From Paraburkholderia nodosa DSM 21604 (GTDB taxonomy: Bacteria; Pseudomonadota; Gammaproteobacteria; Burkholderiales; Burkholderiaceae), in contig NZ_JAFA01000014.1 of assembly GCF_000519185.1 (NCBI RefSeq), forward strand, positions 142,537 to 206,536: a stretch of 64,000 nt of DNA, written 5' to 3'. The translations under genes were made by a program, and so were the position numbers. Below the pieces are notes generated by a model that ran no database searches, was not told the DNA's origin, and was given only the letters and a program-made list of their open reading frames with translations. Shown here piece by piece: positions 59,053-64,000 of this stretch (position 1 is the stretch's first letter; the number at the start of each line of letters is the position of its first letter).

Positions 59053-60012
59053 ATGCGAATTTTTGTCCTCGCACTCGAGGGGGTGTTCGACACCGGCCTC
59101 ACCACGGTGCTCGACGCCTTGACGACGGCCAACGAACTGGCGCGCGCGACTGGGATGGCCACACCGGGCTTCGAAATCACCGTTGTGGGGATGCGGCCAG
59201 AGGTGCGCACTGCGCTTGGCCTGCAGGTGCCCGTGCGCGACATGACAGACGCCCCCGCCCCGGACTGGGTCGTCGTGCCGGCGCTCAACAGGACGACGAC
59301 AGACCTGCTCGTGCCGTCGCTCGGCCGGGCTGATGTGGTCGATGCGCTAGACGCATTGCGCTTGTGGCACCGTGCCGGCGCCCGTCTGGGCGCCGCCTGC
59401 ACCGGCACGTTCGTGCTGGCCGAAAGCGGCCTGCTCGACGGGCGCGAAGCCACCACCACCTGGTGGCTCTCACCGGTGTTCCGGCAGCGTTACCCCGACG
59501 TGCACCTCGATGTGCATCGCATCGTCGTTCCCAGCGGCGACACGGTGACGGCGGGGGCCGCTCTGAGCCATCTCGACCTGGCGCTCTGGTTGATCCGCAA
59601 CAACAGCCCGGAGCTTGCGGCGCTCGTGGGCAAGTACCTCGTATTCGATTCGCGGCCGTCGCAGTCTGCCTTTGCGATCTCCGATCATCTGGCCCATTCG
59701 GACCCGCTCGTCGAGCGTTTCGACCGCTGGGTGCGTGAACACCTCGACACGGCCATCGCCCTCGACAACGCCGCCGAAGTATTGGCGACCAGCAAGCGAA
59801 CGTTGACGCGACGTCTAAACGAGGTGCTCGGTAAAACGCCCGTCGAATACATACAGGATCTGCGGGTCGAGCGGGCCGTCCATCTGCTGAAGACGAGCAA
59901 GCTCAGCGTAGATCGCATCGCCGAGCAGGTCGGCTACGCGGACGGCGTGACGCTGCGCACGCTGCTGCGACGGCGGATCGGTAAGGGGATCCGTGAGTTA
60001 CGGGCGTCGTGA
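59053..60012 (+). CDS. GlxA family transcriptional regulator (DJ-1-like sensor plus AraC HTH)
   Basis: 319 residues. The DJ-1/PfpI-like N-terminal domain (FVLALEGVFDTGLTTVLDAL) keeps the Cys elbow (LGAACTGTFVLAESGLLDGR). The AraC domain has LDNAAEVLATSKRTLTRRLN and VDRIAEQVGYADGVTLRTLL. The overall sequence is distinct from the GlxA protein at 24428-25375, so the two are not recent duplicates. It is divergent from the ABM gene. An ATCGA-N11-TCGAT inverted repeat lies just upstream as a possible site. Confidence 0.93.
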   Translation: MRIFVLALEGVFDTGLTTVLDALTTANELARATGMATPGFEITVVGMRPEVRTALGLQVPVRDMTDAPAPDWVVVPALNRTTTDLLVPSLGRADVVDALDALRLWHRAGARLGAACTGTFVLAESGLLDGREATTTWWLSPVFRQRYPDVHLDVHRIVVPSGDTVTAGAALSHLDLALWLIRNNSPELAALVGKYLVFDSRPSQSAFAISDHLAHSDPLVERFDRWVREHLDTAIALDNAAEVLATSKRTLTRRLNEVLGKTPVEYIQDLRVERAVHLLKTSKLSVDRIAEQVGYADGVTLRTLLRRRIGKGIRELRAS

Positions 60013-60377
60013 ATCTTATCGACTATTGGAGTATGCCGGTGGCCGTGCGTGACCGGTCCCACGGGAGGATTTGCCAACTGAGGCGGAGGCGCGAATGACG
60101 GCTTCACCCTGCAAACGGCCGCCATTCCGACGTGAGCAGGTAAGACCGCTTCGGGTCGACTATGGAAGTTTGTAGGTGAAGGCGATCCGCTGCGTATGGC
60201 CTTCCGATGGATTTCCCGGTCCGGCCATGAGCCGCCGTTCCTCCTGGTTATTCTGCGAACGTTTGAAGGGCCTCTTCACAACTGACAGCGGACAGTGACC
60301 TCCCACGTTCCGAGGAGATATTCACCGTCCAGCAAGTGCCGTTGCCTCCGCGTGGAAGCGAACAGAGGTTCCCCCTT
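60013..60377. other. Intergenic region, nothing recognised
   Basis: 3' flanks of two converging genes. No protein-like frame, terminator or repeat was identified with confidence. Confidence 0.5.
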
Positions 60378-61382
60378 CTATCGGATATTGATAACGACCT
60401 TACCCTTTGCACGTCCGGTTTCGACGTAAGCCAATGCCTCTCGCGTTGATTCGAACGGGAAAATACGGTCGATCACAGGCTTTATCGCAGCTGCGTCGAC
60501 GAGCTTGGCGATCTCGGTTAGCTGGTCTCCGTCGGCACGCATAAAGAGGAATGAATAGCCTACATTCCGACGTCTTGCCGCCTTTCGGATGCGATAGCTT
60601 AGAAGGCGCATCGCCGCTCTCAGGAACCAGGTGGCACCCATCTGTCTGGCAAATTCGGGATCGGGCGGACCCGCGATTCCGATGAGCTTGCCACCCGGCT
60701 TGAGCACTTGCAGTGATTTTTCGAGCGTCTTTCCGCCCTGCGTATCCAGCACAACATCGCAGTCTTTCAATACAGCGGCAAAGTCGTCCTTCTTGTAATC
60801 GATGACAACGTCCGCACCGAGCTGCTTCATCAATCCCGCATTCGCGGCGCTCGCTGTCGTGGCGACGGTCGCACCCAGGTGCTTCGCCAGTTGAATGGCA
60901 AAGGTGCCGACGCCACCCGAGCCCGCGTGGACGAGTACCGTCTGCCCTTTCTTCAGTTGTGCGCGTTCGACCAGCGCCTGCCACGCCGTCAGGCCCACCA
61001 ATGGGATTGAAGCCGCTTCTTCCATACTGAGCACCTTGGGCTTGAGCGCCACGGCGTCTTCCTTGATCGCGATGAATTCCGCGAAAGTGCCGATCCGGTC
61101 TTTGGGCGGTCGCGCATACACCTCATCGCCCGGCTTCAATCGCCGCACGCGTGACCCGACGCGGACAATGGTCCCAGCCAGGTCGTTGCCCAGAATCAGC
61201 GGCAAACGGTAGGGCAAAATCAGCTTGAACTGTCCGTCCCTGATCTTTGAATCGAGCGGGTTCACGCTGGCGGCGTGAATCTGGATCAATACGTCGTCCT
61301 CACGCAGTTCTGGAACCGGCATATCGCCGGCTCGTATGCCATTCTTGCGCCCATATCGATCGACGACGAATGCCTTCATCAT
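60378..61382 (-). CDS. Zinc-free NADP-dependent alcohol dehydrogenase / quinone oxidoreductase (MDR family)
   Basis: 334 residues. GroES-like N-terminal domain (MKAFVVDRYGRKNGIRAGDM, IHAASVNPLDSKIRDGQF, LPLILGNDLAGTIVRVGSRV) and a Rossmann cofactor domain (KKGQTVLVHAGSGGVGTFAI, then QLAKHLGATVATTAS). Residues for structural and catalytic zinc are absent, as in QOR/RTN4IP1-like enzymes that reduce quinones or enals. AAGGAA lies before the double ATG. An SDR gene lies 46 bp upstream on the same strand, with a TetR gene beyond it, suggesting one operon. Confidence 0.92.
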   Translation of the reverse strand: MMKAFVVDRYGRKNGIRAGDMPVPELREDDVLIQIHAASVNPLDSKIRDGQFKLILPYRLPLILGNDLAGTIVRVGSRVRRLKPGDEVYARPPKDRIGTFAEFIAIKEDAVALKPKVLSMEEAASIPLVGLTAWQALVERAQLKKGQTVLVHAGSGGVGTFAIQLAKHLGATVATTASAANAGLMKQLGADVVIDYKKDDFAAVLKDCDVVLDTQGGKTLEKSLQVLKPGGKLIGIAGPPDPEFARQMGATWFLRAAMRLLSYRIRKAARRRNVGYSFLFMRADGDQLTEIAKLVDAAAIKPVIDRIFPFESTREALAYVETGRAKGKVVINIR

Positions 61383-61428
61383 GGTTCGTTGTTCCTTGCC
61401 AGTTTCTCGTTGCGTGAAGTAATGCCAT

Positions 61429-62241
61429 CTACGTTGTGAGCCGCAGATCTTTGCGAATGCCGGCGTCCACCAGGCCCACAGGGGCAAATCTGCGTAGCAA
61501 TCGGAGACGGCCGGCGAGTCCTCCCGCTGCATAGCGGAGTTTCGGACGAGCCGCGAGAGCGGCCTGCAATACGGTTTCGGCCACAACCTCAGGGCCGTCA
61601 GCGCTTTCGACTACCTCCTTGACTCGCTGATCCATGGCTACGCATACCTCGCGGTACGCGTCGAGGGGGGCGTCGGGCGGCATGAAGTTCGTGTCGAACG
61701 CCGTCTTGATGTAGGCAGGCTCGATCACCGACACCCGAATGCCCATCGTGCGCAACTCGTGGTCGAGCGACTCCGAATAACCCGCTACCGCGTGTTTGGT
61801 GGCGGTATACAGCGCCATATAGGGCATGGGCAGGAAACCCAGCACAGAGCCGATGTTGATGATGCGCCCGCGACCTTGATGCCGCATATGGGGCAGCACG
61901 GTACGCGTCATGCGGATAATCCCGAAGAAGTTCGTGTCGAAGATCGTACGCGCCTGGTCAAGCGAACTTTCTTCGGCAGCAGCTGGGGCGACGCCGAAGC
62001 CAGCGTTGTTCACCAGCAGGTCGATGCGGCCGTGCAGGCGCAGCACTTCCTCGACGGCTGCTTCGACTGATGCATCGCTGGTCACGTCCAGACACAGCAT
62101 CTCGAATGTCCGCTGGCCGGCTTGTACGCTACGTCGGCTGGTGCCGTAGACCTTGTACCCGGTCTCGGAAAGGCGGTTTGCCGTGGCTTCACCGATGCCA
62201 GATGAGGCGCCCGTAACGAGGGCTATTTCGCTTTTCATCAT
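61429..62241 (-). CDS. Short-chain dehydrogenase/reductase
   Basis: 270 residues: ALVTGASSGIGEATANRLSE, TSRRSVQAGQRT (NADP), LLVNNAGFGVAPAAAEESS, NIGSVLGFLPMPYMALYTAT with catalytic YTATK, and a C-terminal extension ending RLLRRFAPVGLVDAGIRKDL typical of retinol-dehydrogenase-like SDRs. A perfect palindrome matching the one at the upstream TetR gene lies 50 bp before its start, so it is probably repressed by that TetR protein. Confidence 0.92.
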   Translation of the reverse strand: MMKSEIALVTGASSGIGEATANRLSETGYKVYGTSRRSVQAGQRTFEMLCLDVTSDASVEAAVEEVLRLHGRIDLLVNNAGFGVAPAAAEESSLDQARTIFDTNFFGIIRMTRTVLPHMRHQGRGRIINIGSVLGFLPMPYMALYTATKHAVAGYSESLDHELRTMGIRVSVIEPAYIKTAFDTNFMPPDAPLDAYREVCVAMDQRVKEVVESADGPEVVAETVLQAALAARPKLRYAAGGLAGRLRLLRRFAPVGLVDAGIRKDLRLTT

Positions 62242-62290
62242 GTCTTTCCGGTAGCGAGAAGTGTGTTTACATGGTTAGATGAGCGCCATA

Positions 62291-62308
62291 ATATGATGTT
62301 CATCATAT
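62291..62308. promoter_or_regulatory. TetR-type operator, SDR promoter
   Basis: ATATGATG-TT-CATCATAT, perfect 8-bp arms, 50 bp before the SDR start. The same ATGATG-N2-CATCAT core occurs at the TetR start (62940). Confidence 0.75.
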
Positions 62309-62344
62309 TTTTGATCCAACGAAAACGGCCGCCGGGCAAACGGA

Positions 62345-62953
62345 TTACTCATCAGCGGGTGCGAATTTATTCAGTGCGGCTTCGAGAAGACTGTCCGACA
62401 GTTTGGGGTCGTCGACGGCGCGCGCCAGCACCATGGTGCCGACCATGGTGGCAACGGTCAGAAGTGCCTGCTCATGTGCGCCCGGCTGCCCCCAATCGGG
62501 CAATTGCCGGGCGACGACATCGATCATTTCCTTGATGCGGCGGGTGGCCGCGCGGCGCACGACTGGCGCCTGGCGCGGCATCTCCGAGCCAAGGGCAGAG
62601 ACCGGGCAGCCCGTCTCTACGGCGTCACGGTGCTCCTTCGACAGATAGGCGCGCACCATCGACGGCAATGCCTGCTCCTGCGGCACGGAAGCGGCGATTT
62701 GCTCCGACAACGCCACGGCCTGAGCACCAGCGCGGTCGGCCGCTTCGGCAAGCAGCACCTCCCGCGATCGAAAGTGTGCGTAGAAGCCGCCATGTGTCAG
62801 GCCAGCCTCCTTCATGATGTCGGCCACTCCCGTCCCGTCGTAGCCACTGCGCCGAATCGCGCGGGCGGCAACTTCGACGATGCGCTCGTGCGTGATTTCC
62901 TTGCGGCTAGCGGGTTTTCGACTGGATGATAATTTTTGCATGATGCTCATCAT
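62345..62953 (-). CDS. TetR family transcriptional regulator
   Basis: About 202 residues. HTH: EITHERIVEVAARAIRRSGY, GVADIMKEAGLTHGGFYAHF. The ligand domain includes LSKEHRDAVETGCPVSALGS, the TetR_C group of AcuR/NemR-like repressors that sense reactive electrophiles and contain a Cys at this place. The start is uncertain: ATGs at 62953, 62950 and 62941 lie within or beside the operator. The operator at its own start and a matching one before the SDR downstream suggest it represses itself and the SDR-oxidoreductase pair. Confidence 0.92.
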   Translation of the reverse strand: MMSIMQKLSSSRKPASRKEITHERIVEVAARAIRRSGYDGTGVADIMKEAGLTHGGFYAHFRSREVLLAEAADRAGAQAVALSEQIAASVPQEQALPSMVRAYLSKEHRDAVETGCPVSALGSEMPRQAPVVRRAATRRIKEMIDVVARQLPDWGQPGAHEQALLTVATMVGTMVLARAVDDPKLSDSLLEAALNKFAPADE

Positions 62954-62955
62954 AT
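62940..62955. promoter_or_regulatory. TetR-type operator overlapping the TetR start
   Basis: ATGATG-CT-CATCAT core followed by AT, the same 14-bp core as the site at 62291. It overlaps the candidate start codons, so binding would block both transcription and early elongation. Confidence 0.7.
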
Positions 62956-63358
62956 ACCACTTCGGCACAATTTGCTGCACGAAGCAATCTCGACTAGTTC
63001 CAAGGCTTCCACCAGGCGGCGCCAGCATTCGCAACTCTCTTCAAAACACAGAGTTCGGGGTCGGCGTTTCTCGGTGGTCCTGGACGGTGATGCTGTCGCT
63101 TGCCGGCTAACAGCCGCGAGGACAGGAACTAACGACTCCTCTTGCGGGTTGCGCTGGTGTGGCCGCTTTGCCTTGGAAGCAGGCATACAGGCTACGAGGC
63201 ATTAAACAGCAGGTCAGGGTCGCCTGCGCGCATACGCGTCGGACCGTAAGCGGCGGCCAGGAAGAGTCATTCGCCCGCAGCTTCGATCGGACATTAGGGC
63301 GACGGCTCAGCGCGAGCGACCGGACGTTCAACGGGTGTAGATCAAAGACTCGGACCAA
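62956..63358. other. Intergenic region, nothing recognised
   Basis: Upstream of the TetR gene and 3' of a LysR gene. Short frames on both strands overlap without protein character. Confidence 0.5.
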
Positions 63359-64000
63359 CTATTCGCGCGCTTCCTCCGGCTCGCGCCAACTGGACAGCAT
63401 CTCCTCGACCTCCGTCGCGATCCAGACTCGGAAAAGCTGGTATTCCGCTCGTTCCAGGGCGCTCCTGTGCGTGACCAGGTAGTGGTGCCTGTCATGGAAG
63501 ACCAGACATGCTTCAACGGGTCTTACGAGACGGCCGTCTTCGACTTGGCGGTGAACCAGATGGTGCCACCCCAGTAACGTGCCTTCGCCGGCTTCCGCCT
63601 GAGACACAAGTAGGCAATAGTCGTTGCTTTCGAAATTTTCGCCTTCCATGACCCGCCCTCCGACATCGCCTTGCTGGAACCAGTTTCGCCACACACGCCA
63701 GTCGACGTGCTCACCGAGATGGGTTCGGCCAAGGGGGGAGAGGTTCAGCGTCGGGTGCTTGAACAAATCAAGCGCCGAAAGGTTTTTCCCGCGGTAGTTC
63801 TCTTCGAAAAACTGTTCGCTGCAAACGGGATATACGATGTCGTGGAAGAGTCTTTCGACCGAATATTCCGCTTCTCGCGGCGGGTTTTTAGTAATTATCA
63901 CGTCCGCATCGATGAGTCCGTCGAACTCCTTGTAATGATCGGTGACCACTACATGAAGCCTCACGTGTGGAAACTGTTTTCGGAACGCCGCAAGGCGGGG
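63359..64000 (-). CDS. LysR family regulator, 5' end outside window
   Basis: The C-terminal 213 residues of a LysR protein, continuing past base 64000. The visible part is the effector domain: FRKQFPHVRLHVVVTDHYKE, DGLIDADVIITKNPPREAEY, PVCSEQFFEENYRG and LVSQAEAGEGTLLGWHHLV. The C-terminal tail is FRVWIATEVEEMLSSWREPE. GcvA-like members show this layout. No internal frameshift is visible. The DNA-binding half and promoter are not in view. Confidence 0.85.
   Translation of the reverse strand, partial: PRLAAFRKQFPHVRLHVVVTDHYKEFDGLIDADVIITKNPPREAEYSVERLFHDIVYPVCSEQFFEENYRGKNLSALDLFKHPTLNLSPLGRTHLGEHVDWRVWRNWFQQGDVGGRVMEGENFESNDYCLLVSQAEAGEGTLLGWHHLVHRQVEDGRLVRPVEACLVFHDRHHYLVTHRSALERAEYQLFRVWIATEVEEMLSSWREPEEARE

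Noticed and set aside
1..64000. CRISPR arrays, tRNA or rRNA genes, complete insertion sequences, prophage or plasmid origin genes
   Set aside because: I looked for regularly spaced repeats, RNA-gene signatures, transposase/integrase domains and replication genes on both strands and found none I could support.

Overview
The base composition (high GC with strong G/C at third codon positions), the gene families (a Burkholderia-type trimeric porin, a small DUF4148-like secreted protein, many LysR/AraC/SDR genes) and the mosaic layout point to a betaproteobacterium of the Burkholderiaceae, most likely Paraburkholderia or a close relative. The window looks like accessory or secondary-replicon DNA. 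I see no rRNA, tRNA, CRISPR array or intact mobile element. It carries about 57 intact or edge-truncated genes, several clear gene remnants and a dozen operator-like palindromes.

Layout. 1-2.7 kb: a gamma-glutamyltransferase-family gene (cut by the left edge) divergent from a GntR/FadR regulator, with two matching operators between them. 2.7-4.5 kb: a secreted GlcG/HbpS-like protein and nnrS, preceded by an NsrR-type nitric-oxide operator. 4.5-5.9 kb: lower-GC decayed DNA with remnants of an intradiol dioxygenase, a RutE-like nitroreductase and possibly a transposase. 5.9-11.2 kb: a secreted protein, aldo/keto reductase, O-methyltransferase, DJ-1/PfpI enzyme, a carboxymuconolactone-decarboxylase-fold protein lacking its redox cysteines, and a DUF4239 membrane protein. 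11.4-16.8 kb: the most interesting locus, a bufferin-type (gig-like) RiPP operon. It has a DUF2282 precursor with four cysteines, a DUF692/MNIO modifying enzyme, a DUF2063 partner, a DoxX protein, an NrsF-like (DUF1109) anti-sigma factor and a DoxX-NADH dehydrogenase fusion, behind an ECF-type promoter GTAACC-N16-CGAA.

16.9-31.6 kb: a run of redox and detoxification genes, mostly paired with their own divergent regulator (AraC/SDR-SDR, WYL/VOC, LysR/hydrolase, TetR/GST). It also holds a ParD-like antitoxin overlapping a second methionine aminopeptidase behind a perfect palindrome, a flavohemoglobin remnant, a GlxA-type regulator and a Tat-exported DJ-1 protein. 31.8-41.1 kb: a D-galactarate/D-glucarate catabolic locus (aldehyde dehydrogenase, GarL-type aldolase, GudP/GarP-type permease, GarD dehydratase) divergent from a LacI regulator, then a porin and a second, closely similar permease. 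The same 25-bp LacI-type operator lies at the garD/lacI divide and in front of the second permease, which defines a local regulon.

41.5-47.8 kb: a YflT-like stress protein, a response regulator, an ArnT-like glycosyltransferase, and a divergent LysR/MFS pair in which both 5' halves and the shared promoter have been lost. 48.2-64 kb: more regulator-enzyme pairs (LysR/NTF2, HxlR/NADP reductase, AraC/SDR, GlxA/ABM monooxygenase, TetR/SDR), a DipZ-type thiol-disulfide protein, a zinc-free quinone oxidoreductase, and a LysR gene cut by the right edge. Overall the window combines metal/thiol and nitric-oxide stress defence, electrophile detoxification and sugar-acid catabolism. Function names rest on reading the protein sequences against remembered families; no database search was possible.
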